Of a stretch of 40,588 nucleotides of DNA, positions 17,922 through 26,483 are shown piece by piece (position 1 is the stretch's first letter; each line of letters opens with the position of its first letter). Below the pieces are notes generated by a model. It saw only the letters and a list, made by a program, of their open reading frames with translations. It ran no database searches and was not told the origin of the DNA. Where the stretch lies: the NCBI GenBank assembly GCA_029210205.1, contig JARGOD010000044.1, forward strand, positions 1 to 40,588, given 5' to 3'. This DNA is from Verrucomicrobiales bacterium (lineage in GTDB: Bacteria > Verrucomicrobiota > Verrucomicrobiia > Verrucomicrobiales > DEV007). The position numbers and the translations under genes were made by a program.

Positions 17922-17994
17922 GGAAAGGTAGCTCAGTTGGTAGAGCAGTTGGCTTTTAACCAATTGGTCCTGGGTTCGAATCCCAGTCTTTCCA
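17922..17994 (+). tRNA. tRNA-Lys, anticodon UUU
   Basis: A full 73-base cloverleaf: acceptor GGAAAGG/TCTTTCC, D-arm GCTC...GAGC, anticodon loop CTTTTAA with TTT at 34-36, and T-arm CTGGG-TTCGAAT-CCCAG, discriminator A. The 3' CCA is not encoded, so it must be added by a nucleotidyltransferase such as the one at 29.1 kb. Confidence 0.96.
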
Positions 17995-18018
17995 CTCTTT
18001 TCCCCGCACGGGGACTCC

Positions 18019-19407
18019 TCACACAAGCTTGTCCAGCATTACTGATGCAAGATTCAGGACAAGGAAGAATCCGCACATATCGGTGCATGTCGTCAGAATC
18101 GGACCGGAGGCCAGGGCTGGATCCACCTTCAACCGTTTGAGAAAAAGCGGGACACATCCACCAAGGAGAACGGAGAGCATCGTGTTAAGAAAAAGCGCCC
18201 CTCCGACGACAAGGCCAAGGTAAACATTGTCCTGCCAGATCGCTGCGATCGTTCCAAGCAGACAGCCAAGGACGAATCCGTTGAACATTCCCAGGATCCC
18301 TTCCTTCCAGACGATGCGCATGAATTCTGTCGGACGGATCAGACCGAGAGTCAGCTCGCGAATACTCACCGCAACCGCTTGATTTCCAGAGCAGCCGCTC
18401 ATGTCCGAAACAATGGGCAGAAAGACGGCAAGCGCGATCACCGCCTGCAGGGTATCCTCATACATGGCAATGACGCTGGCAGCGATGAGGTTTAAGACGA
18501 TATTCGGCCCCAGCCATGCGAGACGACGCCCGCATCGAGCAAGCATCGGCATACTCCGCAATTCCTCGCCGCCGAGAATGCCGGCGGAGTGCAGATAATC
18601 CTCGGTCTGGTGTTCTGCTGTTGCCTCTCGGACCGCCTGCCTCGTCACAACTCCGACTATAATCCCCTGCTCATCAACGACCGGTAGCCCAATGTAGCTT
18701 CGATCATCAAACACCTGCAGGAGTGTTTCAAAATCATCGTTCACCCCGACTGAAACCGGCTTTTCCAACATGATATCCTGCACCGGACGACTTCTCGGAG
18801 TTAGCACCAGGTCTCGCAGGCGCAACACGCCGCGGAGTTGACCGCTCGCATTCATCACATAGACATACTGCACATCCATGTCCCCGTAGCGTTCAGCTTC
18901 GCCACTCAGCTCGGAAAGGACATCACCCACTTTCGCATCATCCGGGAAAGCAGCGTAGGACTGGGTCATCAATCCACCAGCAGTATCCCAGTCGTAAGAC
19001 GTCAACTCTCTGAGGTGATCTGCCTCGTCTGCATCATCGAGTTCGGCAAGCAACGCTTCAGACTCCGGCTCATGCATTTCACGCAACAGGTCGGCACTGA
19101 CCTCTTCGGGCATCTCTTCGATGATATCGGCTGCGCTCTCCGGTGAAATCTCCTCGAGGATGTCTGCAGCCTGAGCTTCAGGCAAATGCTCCAGCAGATC
19201 TGCTGCCTCGCTCGCATTGATGAGCTCTACTATTCCCGCCTGCTCAACGCCGGTAAGGTGAGCCATGGCATGCCGCTGCTCCTCATGTGTGAGATTATTC
19301 AGCCCATCGATGAGGGCCGCCTCATCCCCTTCTCGAAACGCTTCACCGAGCGAAACCCAGGGGCGCTCAGATTCGTCATTTGTCAGGACTTCTTCTTCAG
19401 GGGGCAT
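18019..19407 (-). CDS. mgtE: MgtE-family magnesium channel/transporter
   Basis: 462 residues. N-terminal Glu/Ala-rich helical MgtE_N superhelix (about 25-130, EEISPESAADIIEEMPEEVSADLL-type repeats), two CBS domains (about 145-270; RDLVLTPRSRPVQDIM and PVVDEQGIIVGVVTRQ), then five membrane helices (about 310-462). The pore-region motifs VSDMSGCSGNQA and ILTTCTDMCGFF match the family, the latter holding the conserved TM5 Asp. MgtE admits Mg2+ and the cytosolic domains close it when Mg2+ is high. No M-box riboswitch is visible upstream. It converges on the tRNA-Lys gene. Confidence 0.95.
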   Translation of the reverse strand: MPPEEEVLTNDESERPWVSLGEAFREGDEAALIDGLNNLTHEEQRHAMAHLTGVEQAGIVELINASEAADLLEHLPEAQAADILEEISPESAADIIEEMPEEVSADLLREMHEPESEALLAELDDADEADHLRELTSYDWDTAGGLMTQSYAAFPDDAKVGDVLSELSGEAERYGDMDVQYVYVMNASGQLRGVLRLRDLVLTPRSRPVQDIMLEKPVSVGVNDDFETLLQVFDDRSYIGLPVVDEQGIIVGVVTRQAVREATAEHQTEDYLHSAGILGGEELRSMPMLARCGRRLAWLGPNIVLNLIAASVIAMYEDTLQAVIALAVFLPIVSDMSGCSGNQAVAVSIRELTLGLIRPTEFMRIVWKEGILGMFNGFVLGCLLGTIAAIWQDNVYLGLVVGGALFLNTMLSVLLGGCVPLFLKRLKVDPALASGPILTTCTDMCGFFLVLNLASVMLDKLV

Positions 19408-19527
19408 CCCTCACTCTTGAAGCCGCAAGGCAGGGAATCAACAGATCATTCGAGCCAGCACCATGATTAGGTTTCCCGATCGGAAAAATTCCGATTGTGG
19501 AGAGCCTTCTTAATTTTACAATAAGAG

Positions 19528-20406
19528 ATGTGGAAAGCTTATCCGGCATTTAGAAATCACCTTTGCCTACTCTTTCTGTTTCTTCTCGGCTCGCCCTGCC
19601 TCAAGGCCCAAAAGCCTCTGGAAACCTTTGAAGGGTGTACCTTCGTCCCGCAGGAATGGGCAGACGGCGATTCATTCATGGTGAAGTTCCCTGATGGGCA
19701 AAACCGCGTCCTTCGCTTATACTATGTGGACTGTGTCGAACAGAGCGTCTCAACCGATTCAGACAAGCGCAGATTGCGCGAGCAATCTCGCTATTTCGGC
19801 GTCAAAGATTACCGAACCGCTGTCGAATACGGTAAAATAGCAGCCACATTTACTGCTGAAACCCTCTCAAAATCATTCACCGTCCACACCTCTTTCGCTG
19901 ATGCGAGAGGGCGGAGTGGAAAGCCACGATACTACGCATTCCTCACGACGGCTGAGGGCAAAGACCTTTCCCGGGTCCTCGTAGAGAATGGTCTTGCGCG
20001 CGCCTTCGGACTGGGTCGCCAGACTCCGTCAGGCACCTCTCGGGACGAGTACGACGCCTTTCTTGCCGACCTCGAACTCTCTTCCGCGATAAAGCGTAAA
20101 GGCATCTGGAAACACAGCGACCCGGACGCAATTATCGAAATGAGAGCCACGGAGCGCGAAGATATGCGCGGACTGGAATCGATTGATGATGCCCTCGTGA
20201 TCCGACCTCCTGAATCTCCTGTTGATGTCAACACAGCCTCCCTTGAAGACCTGATGCGAACCGGACTAAGAGAGTCTCTGGCTGACGCAGTCATCCAAAA
20301 TCGTCCCTTCGAGAACATTGATCAACTGATCAACATCAATGGCATCGGACCTGTTACTCTGGAAAAAGTGAAACCCTTCCTGCGAATCGAAACGGAACAC
20401 AATTGA
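19528..20406 (+). CDS. Secreted staphylococcal-nuclease-like protein with C-terminal ComEA-type HhH
   Basis: 292 residues: signal peptide (about 1-27), SNase domain (about 40-195) and a C-terminal helix-hairpin-helix region (about 230-288). Active-site counterparts are visible: ADGDSF (calcium Asp), RLYYVDCVEQ (Arg, Asp and Glu) and the Arg in RGRSGKPRYYAF. The HhH part (VDVNTASLEDLM..., LININGIGPVTLEKVKPF) is the ComEA-type DNA-binding motif. Together these suggest an extracytoplasmic nuclease that holds DNA by its tail, for defence, nutrient scavenging or DNA uptake. Gene placement gives no pathway. Confidence 0.85.
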   Translation: MWKAYPAFRNHLCLLFLFLLGSPCLKAQKPLETFEGCTFVPQEWADGDSFMVKFPDGQNRVLRLYYVDCVEQSVSTDSDKRRLREQSRYFGVKDYRTAVEYGKIAATFTAETLSKSFTVHTSFADARGRSGKPRYYAFLTTAEGKDLSRVLVENGLARAFGLGRQTPSGTSRDEYDAFLADLELSSAIKRKGIWKHSDPDAIIEMRATEREDMRGLESIDDALVIRPPESPVDVNTASLEDLMRTGLRESLADAVIQNRPFENIDQLININGIGPVTLEKVKPFLRIETEHN

Positions 20407-20457
20407 TCGTCTCCTGCCCCTTGATTCCCCACACAATCCGTTGTCCATTCCCAGCCT

Positions 20458-21240
20458 ATGGATCGTGAACAAAACCTCTCCCGCTTTCTCCAATCTGACG
20501 GCCGAACTGTCATCCTTCCGATTGACCATGGCACCATCATCCCTGTTGCGACGCTGAAACCGGTTGAGCTGATCGAAGAATTAAATCCCGTCGTCGATGG
20601 ATACGTCGTGAACCTCGGGGTCGCGCTCGCCGCCGCTGACGCTCTCGAAGGAAAAGGGGTTTGTCTGCGGACCGACTGCTATAAGCCCTCCTACGGAGAC
20701 AATCTCGATGAAGGGAGTTACCGCCTCTACGGAGCAGATGACGCTCTCACCGTGGGCGCTCATGCGATGATGAACATGCTCTACACACATCACGGAAACG
20801 AGGCGAGCATCACCCGCGAGGTGGCCGAACTTATCACCGAAAGCCATGAAACCGATGTCCCTGTCATTCTGGAAGCACTCCCCTTTTCGATCGGACGCCC
20901 CGATGACTACACCGTCGAGAATATTGGCTTCACGGTTCGAGCTGCAGCGGAGCTTGGAGCTGACATCGTGAAAACCGCTTACCCGACGGACGGGAAGATG
21001 GAAGACTTTCGCGAGATTGTTGATTCCTGCTTCGTCCCCGTGATCGTTCTCGGCGGCTCCGCGATGGGAGATGACAACGCTCTCCTCACGATGGTGAAAA
21101 ATGCGATGACTGCAGGCGCTGCGGGCATCGCGATTGGCCGGAACGTTTTCGAGCATTCTAAGCCCGCCGGGATCGCCGCCGCGCTCAACGCTATTGTCCA
21201 CGATGACGCGAGTGTCGATTCCGCGCTGAAGCTCGTTTAG
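20458..21240 (+). CDS. Class I aldolase of the DhnA/FbaB family
   Basis: 260 residues, TIM-barrel. The N-terminal VILPIDHG and the Schiff-base strand GADIVKTAYP (Lys172) mark COG1830 (archaeal-type FBA class I, LsrF, ADH synthase). The VIVLGGSAMGD phosphate loop and GAAGIAIGRNVFE match too. Likely fructose-1,6-bisphosphate aldolase or a related aldolase/thiolase; the exact substrate cannot be told. It follows the nuclease gene by about 50 bases and precedes a radical SAM gene by 44. A second family member is at the right end of the window, and a class II aldolase at the left end. Confidence 0.88.
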   Translation: MDREQNLSRFLQSDGRTVILPIDHGTIIPVATLKPVELIEELNPVVDGYVVNLGVALAAADALEGKGVCLRTDCYKPSYGDNLDEGSYRLYGADDALTVGAHAMMNMLYTHHGNEASITREVAELITESHETDVPVILEALPFSIGRPDDYTVENIGFTVRAAAELGADIVKTAYPTDGKMEDFREIVDSCFVPVIVLGGSAMGDDNALLTMVKNAMTAGAAGIAIGRNVFEHSKPAGIAAALNAIVHDDASVDSALKLV

Positions 21241-21284
21241 TTAACTGACGTCAGCGTTCTTCATCCGCCCTTTCCAAATTCCTC

Positions 21285-22505
21285 ATGATCGTCCCCTCCC
21301 TCCAATACGCCGGCCGCATCCTCAAGACTGCTGACAAGCGGCATCTTGGTAAGTTCATGTGGAACTTCGGCGTGAAAGGGATTCGCTCCGTCAACCTTTT
21401 CAAAAAGAGAATGAAGGAGGGCACCTACTTTCCTCCCTTTCTCTACATCTCCATTCTCAACAGCTGCAACCTCCGCTGCCAGGGTTGCTGGGTCGATGTC
21501 GACAAGCCACAAGTCAAACTTGACCTCGAAGATCTAAACAAAATCGTGAATGATGCCAAAGCTCACGGAAATTCCTTCTTCGGAATTCTTGGAGGAGAGC
21601 CCTTCATGCACCCTGAGCTACTCGACTTCCTGGCGGAACATCAGGACTGCTTTTTCCAGGTCTTCACCAACGGTCAGATGATTACGGAGAAGAAAGCAAA
21701 GCAGCTCCGCCAGCTCGGCAACGCCACTCCTCTCATCTCGATCGAAGGCACCGAAATTGTCGCGAACGAGCGCCGCGGTGGTAAGGACGTTCTAAACCGG
21801 ACTCTGAGAGGACTCGATAATTGCCTCGACAATAAGTTACTCACCGGAGTGGCGACAAGCCTCTGCCAGACGAATATTGATGACCTGTTGACCGAGAAAT
21901 GGTTACGAACCTTAATTAAACGAGGCGTTCACTATGCCTGGTATCATACTTACCGCCCCGTTGGACCCCAACCTAACGAAGATCTCGCCCTCACTCCCGA
22001 GCAAGCGCGACGCGTTCGTGAGTTTGTCGTGAACATGAGGATGAAACTCCCCCTCGGAATCATCGACGCTTATTACGATGGCGAAGGCAAGGCCCTTTGC
22101 CCGATGTCTAACGGCATCTCTCACCACATCGGGCCTTCCGGTGGCATTGAACCCTGCCCGATTATTCAGTTTGCGACCGAGAATGTTCGTGACGGATCAG
22201 TTTATGATTCATTGACGAAATCTGAGTTCTTAAAAGATTTCCGTGAAACGTCTGCCCGGCACACCCGTGGCTGCGTCGTCCTCGAGCGCCCCGATGTCGT
22301 TAAAGCACTCGTTGAGAAACATAGCGCGACCGATACCACGATCCGGAAAACAGCGATCGCTGAATTGGAAGCAATGACTCCTCGAAACAGTCAATGGCTC
22401 CCTACCGGCGACGAAATACCGGAAAAGCATCCTGTCTATCGCTGGGCAAAACGCGTTTGGTTCAATGACTTTGGGGTCTACGACGCCATGGAAGAAAAGC
22501 GATAG
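21285..22505 (+). CDS. Radical SAM protein with SPASM-like C terminus
   Basis: 406 residues. CNLRCQGC at 61-68 supplies the three ligands of the SAM-cleaving [4Fe-4S] cluster; GGEPFMHPE follows as the SAM-binding GGE motif. Later Cys residues (LCPMSNGI, GGIEPCPIIQ, RGCVVL) suggest an auxiliary cluster. The N-terminal 50 residues are basic and helical. HpnH-like or peptide-modifying families share this layout, but I cannot assign a substrate, and no precursor peptide gene is seen nearby. Confidence 0.85.
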   Translation: MIVPSLQYAGRILKTADKRHLGKFMWNFGVKGIRSVNLFKKRMKEGTYFPPFLYISILNSCNLRCQGCWVDVDKPQVKLDLEDLNKIVNDAKAHGNSFFGILGGEPFMHPELLDFLAEHQDCFFQVFTNGQMITEKKAKQLRQLGNATPLISIEGTEIVANERRGGKDVLNRTLRGLDNCLDNKLLTGVATSLCQTNIDDLLTEKWLRTLIKRGVHYAWYHTYRPVGPQPNEDLALTPEQARRVREFVVNMRMKLPLGIIDAYYDGEGKALCPMSNGISHHIGPSGGIEPCPIIQFATENVRDGSVYDSLTKSEFLKDFRETSARHTRGCVVLERPDVVKALVEKHSATDTTIRKTAIAELEAMTPRNSQWLPTGDEIPEKHPVYRWAKRVWFNDFGVYDAMEEKR

Positions 22506-22541
22506 CATCCGGCATCAGCTGGATGCGTGAACAAGACCCGA

Positions 22542-23432
22542 ATGAGCTTCCGATCCCGTCTCATTTTAGCCTCTGCGCTCGGAAGCGCTCTCCTTGCAGC
22601 AGAATCCGGCGCGGACCAACAAGGTCAGGCTCCCCTTCTCTTGAAGGGCTTAAATGAATCCATCCCTCCCAAAGTCCTCATCGCGGCTCATCGCGGTGGC
22701 TACGAAAGCGACCTGGAGGATCAAGCGACAGAGAACTCAGTCGCAAATATAGAAGTGAGCCATCGGAAAGGCTTTCAAATCTACGAGACCGACATCCAGA
22801 AAACGCAGGATGGCCACTTTGTGATCGTTCACGACCCAACGATCGAACGAGAGACTAACAGGTCCGGAAAGATCAGCGAAATGACTTTGAATCAGGTCAA
22901 GGAGCTTAGAAAACGTTATCGAAAGGGAGCAATCTCAGAGGATTCCATTGCTACCTTGGAAGAATTTCTCATTGCCGGCAAAGATCTAACCGTGTTCAAG
23001 GCAGATTTGAAACCGGGAGTCAGCGACTATTTCGGTGAAATTATGGATCTAGTGACGAAGCACAGGGCGCGCGACGGGATCATTTTTCGCGTCCCCTATT
23101 ATGAGGCTAAACGCTATGAGACCTTTCTCGAGGAAGGAGGCAGCCTCGAAAAGCACACCCTCATGTTCAAGGTGAACACGAAGAATCAGATCGACCATAT
23201 CAAGGAAAGCTTTGATTCCACAACGATCGAGATCAAACTAAGCAAGGCAGATCCCGTTAAGCAAGCGAGCCTCGATCTGATTACTTATGCTCGCGCGAAA
23301 GGATTCATTGTCGAGACCCATGCCGAGGGAGACGCTGCAGATTGGAGAACGCTCATCGGAGCCGGTGTCCGGATTTTCCACACAAGTTCCCCATCAAAGA
23401 TGCAGGCACTGCTGAACTCTACCGACGAGTGA
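22542..23432 (+). CDS. Secreted glycerophosphodiester phosphodiesterase-family protein
   Basis: 296 residues with a signal peptide (about 1-26). The GDPD barrel shows AAHRGG and the later EN pair, ETDIQKTQDGHFVIVHDPTIERETN, and GKISEMTLNQVKELR, all family hallmarks. It would split glycerophosphodiesters to glycerol-3-phosphate and an alcohol in the periplasm; the FKADLKPG strand replaces the usual IElK metal motif, so specificity may differ. I chose the ATG; a GTG five codons upstream is possible and overlaps a small hairpin. Confidence 0.85.
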   Translation: MSFRSRLILASALGSALLAAESGADQQGQAPLLLKGLNESIPPKVLIAAHRGGYESDLEDQATENSVANIEVSHRKGFQIYETDIQKTQDGHFVIVHDPTIERETNRSGKISEMTLNQVKELRKRYRKGAISEDSIATLEEFLIAGKDLTVFKADLKPGVSDYFGEIMDLVTKHRARDGIIFRVPYYEAKRYETFLEEGGSLEKHTLMFKVNTKNQIDHIKESFDSTTIEIKLSKADPVKQASLDLITYARAKGFIVETHAEGDAADWRTLIGAGVRIFHTSSPSKMQALLNSTDE

Positions 23433-23457
23433 TCAAGCAGACTCGACCCTCCGTTTC

Positions 23458-23485
23458 CCGCATTTACCCCTGCCGGCAAATGCGG
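23458..23485. other. Perfect 8-bp hairpin between GDPD and dus genes
   Basis: CCGCATTT and AAATGCGG flank a 12-nt loop. There is no T-run on either side, so it is not a standard terminator. Stems of this size arise by chance several times in 40 kb. Confidence 0.35.
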
Positions 23486-23532
23486 TCAGTCCTATTTGCC
23501 TCAGATGCAGTCTGAGACTACTCTTCCCTCGC

Positions 23533-24558
23533 ATGCTCCCGTGGTTCCAAAACGAACAATTTCCGCTCTACCTCGCGCCAATGGCCGGGGTCACGGACTT
23601 GGTGTTTCGTCGACTCTGCAAAGAACTGGGGGCCGACGTCATGGTAACCGAGTTCGTTTCCGCGGAGGGTATCATGCAGGCAGATGAAAGGACGCGTGTT
23701 TACACGGAATTCGATGATGAACAACGCCCTGTCGGGGTTCAGCTCTTCGGTGCCGACGGCCCGCGCATGGCCGAAGCAGCCAATAAAATCATCGACTGGA
23801 AGCGTCCCGACTTCATCGATATCAATTTCGGCTGTCCTGTCAAAAAAGTGGTCTCCAAAAACGGCGGCTCTTCCCTTTTACGCGATTGCCCCATCCTCGC
23901 TCAAGTCGCGGAATCGATTGCCAAAGGAGTGGGCGAGCAAGTTCCCGTTACCGCAAAAATTCGCATCGGATGGGACGAAGACCTCATCAATGCTCCCGAA
24001 GTCTGTCACATCCTTGAAGACGTTGGCATTCAGGCCATCGCGATCCACGGTCGAACGCGCGCTCAGGGATACACCGGCGAAGCAGATTGGGATATCATTG
24101 ATCGCTGCAGCCGCGAAGTCTCAATCCCTGTGATTGGCAATGGAGACATCACTTGCGGCGAAGACGTAGAAAAACGCAGGAAGACGACCGCGGTCAGCGG
24201 GGTCATGATCGGCCGTGCTGCCATGCAATATCCATGGGTTTTCCGGGACGCAAAATACTACCTGGAGACAGGTGAACATCCAGCCCCGCTCTCACTGGAA
24301 GAGCGATGGAGTTTCATCCTGCGCCACGCCCGACTCCTCATTGAGTGGGGGAAATTCTCCCACGAGAAATTTGCGATGCAGTCGCTTCGCTCAAGACTGA
24401 TGGCCTATTCGAAGGGCCTCCCCGGAGGGAAGCTCCTCCGCTCCAGATTCGCTACTCTCAACTCGATTGGCGAACTGGAAGATCTCGCTGCCGAATATCT
24501 GAGTCACTCTCAAGCGGCGTCGGAGATGCGACTGGTCACTGCAGCGTCATCTTCATGA
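23533..24558 (+). CDS. dusB: tRNA-dihydrouridine synthase, DusB-like
   Basis: 341 residues. FMN enzyme that reduces uridine in the tRNA D-loop. APMAGVTDLVFR begins the barrel; NFGCPVKKV holds the catalytic Cys101; AIHGRTRAQGYTGEADWDII and VIGNGDI, GVMIGRAAMQYPW complete the fold. The DusB-type C-terminal helical domain follows. The 3' end overlaps a small minus-strand gene by 49 bases. Confidence 0.92.
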   Translation: MLPWFQNEQFPLYLAPMAGVTDLVFRRLCKELGADVMVTEFVSAEGIMQADERTRVYTEFDDEQRPVGVQLFGADGPRMAEAANKIIDWKRPDFIDINFGCPVKKVVSKNGGSSLLRDCPILAQVAESIAKGVGEQVPVTAKIRIGWDEDLINAPEVCHILEDVGIQAIAIHGRTRAQGYTGEADWDIIDRCSREVSIPVIGNGDITCGEDVEKRRKTTAVSGVMIGRAAMQYPWVFRDAKYYLETGEHPAPLSLEERWSFILRHARLLIEWGKFSHEKFAMQSLRSRLMAYSKGLPGGKLLRSRFATLNSIGELEDLAAEYLSHSQAASEMRLVTAASSS

Positions 24559-24821
24559 GTCAGATCGGCTTCCGCTCCCTCTTCGATAAAAAGAGTCACG
24601 CCCTCAAGGCACCTGCCTGCAGAATCAAACGCCGATAAGTCAGTCACCATTCGGAAACTCCTTTCACGGCGAGCACGAAAAAGCTGAAGGCTTTTTACGA
24701 CGGCGCGACAAAAGGAAGGCAATGCCGCGAGGAGAATTGCGAGGAGGATGACGAATGAAGCCACAAAGAATCCGAGATAGAGCCTTGCCACTGAAAAATC
24801 TTGAGTTCCGATAAAATCCAT
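24510..24821 (-). CDS. Small single-helix membrane protein, unknown
   Basis: 103 residues: a hydrophobic helix at about 12-36 (YLGFFVASFVILLAILLAALP), a basic stretch FRARRERSFRM, then an acidic C terminus. It fills most of the gap after dus and its start lies by an AT-rich promoter-like island. No family recognised; the 49-base overlap with dus lowers confidence. Confidence 0.5.
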   Translation of the reverse strand: MDFIGTQDFSVARLYLGFFVASFVILLAILLAALPSFCRAVVKSLQLFRARRERSFRMVTDLSAFDSAGRCLEGVTLFIEEGAEADLTHEDDAAVTSRISDAA

Positions 24822-24829
24822 AACCAGTC

Positions 24830-24893
24830 TATAATGTTAACAAATTTTAAGTAATTTTAAACTAATTATTTTAAATGATTTAAAATTTATTTA
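24830..24893. promoter_or_regulatory. AT-rich island with phased ATTTTAA repeats between divergent genes
   Basis: Five G/C in 64 positions, against roughly even composition around it. ATTTTAA occurs at 24844, 24854 and 24868, with an imperfect copy at 24878. TATAAT is at 24830-24835. The island separates the small minus-strand gene from yaaA and probably holds promoter or bent-DNA signals for both. Confidence 0.5.
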
Positions 24894-24970
24894 TGCCCTG
24901 ATTTTGCTTTTGTTTTTGCCTACTTGAGTGCTCCTCTATTCGACTTCATACTTCAGTCCATCCTCCTGCT

Positions 24971-25756
24971 ATGCTTGCCGTCATCTCACCTGCAAAGACC
25001 CTTGATTTCGAGTGCCAACTCCCTGCTCATCGTCCCACCAAGCCTCAGTATCTTGATGAAGCAGACGAGATTATTGGAGTCCTGCGTAAAAAGAGTCGAC
25101 CACAGTTGCAGGAATTAATGAAACTCAGCGAGAATCTCGCAGAGCTCAATTTCGTCCGTTACAAAGAGTGGAATCCGGACCCTTCTGAGGATACCTCACG
25201 GGCAGCGCTCTTCGCCTTTCGCGGCGATGTCTACACGGGCTTCGAGTTAGATACCTACGGAACCGACGACCTCAAGTATGCCCAGAGCCACCTGCGTATC
25301 CTCTCAGGTCTCTACGGCATCCTCAGACCCCTCGATCGCATCCAACCTTACCGACTCGAAATGGGAACAGCGCTAAAGACTGCCAAGGGGAAGAACCTTT
25401 ACGAATATTGGGGAGAGCAATTGACCGACGGTCTCAGGAGATCAATCAAGAAAAGCGACACAAATTTCCTCGTCAATCTTGCCTCGAACGAATACTTCTC
25501 TGCGATTTCTCCCGACCGACTTGATACTGAAATCATCACCCCGCAATTTAAACAGCTGAAAAACGGCTCCTACAAATTTCTCAGCTTCTACGGGAAAAAG
25601 GCCCGGGGAATGATGTCCGACTTCATGATCCGGGAGCGTATTGATACACCTGAGGGCCTTAAAGACTTCTCTCGTGAGGGTTATTCCTTCAATCAGTCGC
25701 TGAGCGAGGGAAACAACTGGGTTTTCACCCGTGACGAAGTTCCCGCAAAGGCGTAG
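24971..25756 (+). CDS. yaaA: Peroxide stress protein YaaA (DUF328)
   Basis: 261 residues, full length for the family. Starts MLAVISPAKTLDF; contains FRGDVYTGFELDTY, HLRILSGLYGILRPLD, NLASNEYFSAI and FYGKKARGMMSDFMI, all YaaA hallmarks. In E. coli YaaA limits DNA and protein damage by lowering free iron under peroxide stress and is OxyR-controlled; here the regulator is not visible. An AT-rich island lies upstream and two secreted-protein genes follow. Confidence 0.95.
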   Translation: MLAVISPAKTLDFECQLPAHRPTKPQYLDEADEIIGVLRKKSRPQLQELMKLSENLAELNFVRYKEWNPDPSEDTSRAALFAFRGDVYTGFELDTYGTDDLKYAQSHLRILSGLYGILRPLDRIQPYRLEMGTALKTAKGKNLYEYWGEQLTDGLRRSIKKSDTNFLVNLASNEYFSAISPDRLDTEIITPQFKQLKNGSYKFLSFYGKKARGMMSDFMIRERIDTPEGLKDFSREGYSFNQSLSEGNNWVFTRDEVPAKA

Positions 25757-25775
25757 TCTCTGGCCTGTTTCTTCT

Positions 25776-26483
25776 ATGCGTTTCCTAGTTCCATTGATAG
25801 CTGCGGCACTACCGGCTTTGTCACCACTTCTTGCCCAGGAAAGTGAATCCGCTGACTCCGCAACATTGGAAAGCCCAACAAACGCCCTCCCCGTAGGCCT
25901 TCCCGTGAAACTGGATATCTCAAGGAGGCTCCTCAAAAACTTCCTTAGCGACGAGACTGCTTTGAGTCCCTATGCAAATGGGACGGAAGCACCGGATGAC
26001 TTTGTTGGAGCTTTCTCGCTCGGATCACCAAAAGCGAGATTTGTTCCGATCTGGGATCCTGTCTCGTGCCGTCTCGTTGGCGTCCTCGACATCAAGGCGC
26101 CGGACTCACCCTATCTGCTTCTCGCGGAGGGACCGATTCCAACATCAAAAGCCAGCGGCGCGAGCGGTGAACCTGACTATTTCGGGATGCGACTTGATGG
26201 CGGTCGCCCTGAGTTTCTGTTCACGCATGGAGGCATCACTGTTGCGGAAATGATCTGGCTGGAGGATGACGGTGAAATAATGAAACAGCGTTTCTCTTTT
26301 CGGAAACCGAAAGGAGACATCCGCCTCATTTTTCCCGCCGCTTGGACAAACCGTATCACCCCAAGCGTTGGAACGTTCACAGACAACGTTCTCACGGTCC
26401 CTGTGGAATCTGCCGCCGAAGTAACACTGCTGTATCGTCTCACGGCTGACGGTGCTCCATTAACAGACAGAAAGGAACCGTAA
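25776..26483 (+). CDS. Secreted protein of unknown function
   Basis: 235 residues. Signal peptide MRFLVPLIAAALPALSPLLAQ, then a beta-rich domain (ARFVPIWDPVSCRLVGVLDI, DYFGMRLDGGRPEFLFTHGGITVAEMIWL, LTVPVESAAEVTLLYRLT). The look is like the N-terminal parts of large Verrucomicrobia haem-binding/dehydrogenase proteins, but I have not matched it. The start is an ATG 20 bases after yaaA; TAATG overlap couples it to the next gene. Confidence 0.75.
   Translation: MRFLVPLIAAALPALSPLLAQESESADSATLESPTNALPVGLPVKLDISRRLLKNFLSDETALSPYANGTEAPDDFVGAFSLGSPKARFVPIWDPVSCRLVGVLDIKAPDSPYLLLAEGPIPTSKASGASGEPDYFGMRLDGGRPEFLFTHGGITVAEMIWLEDDGEIMKQRFSFRKPKGDIRLIFPAAWTNRITPSVGTFTDNVLTVPVESAAEVTLLYRLTADGAPLTDRKEP

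Noticed and set aside
18001-18014. CCCC-GCAC-GGGG hairpin after tRNA-Lys
   Set aside because: No T-run in either direction, so not a clear terminator for tRNA or mgtE.
19408-19527. Possible Mg2+ riboswitch before mgtE
   Set aside because: No M-box-like conserved core could be seen.
21245-21254. Perfect 10-bp palindrome CTGACGTCAG before the radical SAM gene
   Set aside because: Tens of such palindromes are expected by chance in 40 kb; no second copy nearby.
22505-22526. 6-bp hairpin GCATCC/GGATGC before the GDPD gene
   Set aside because: Short stem without a T-run; chance level.
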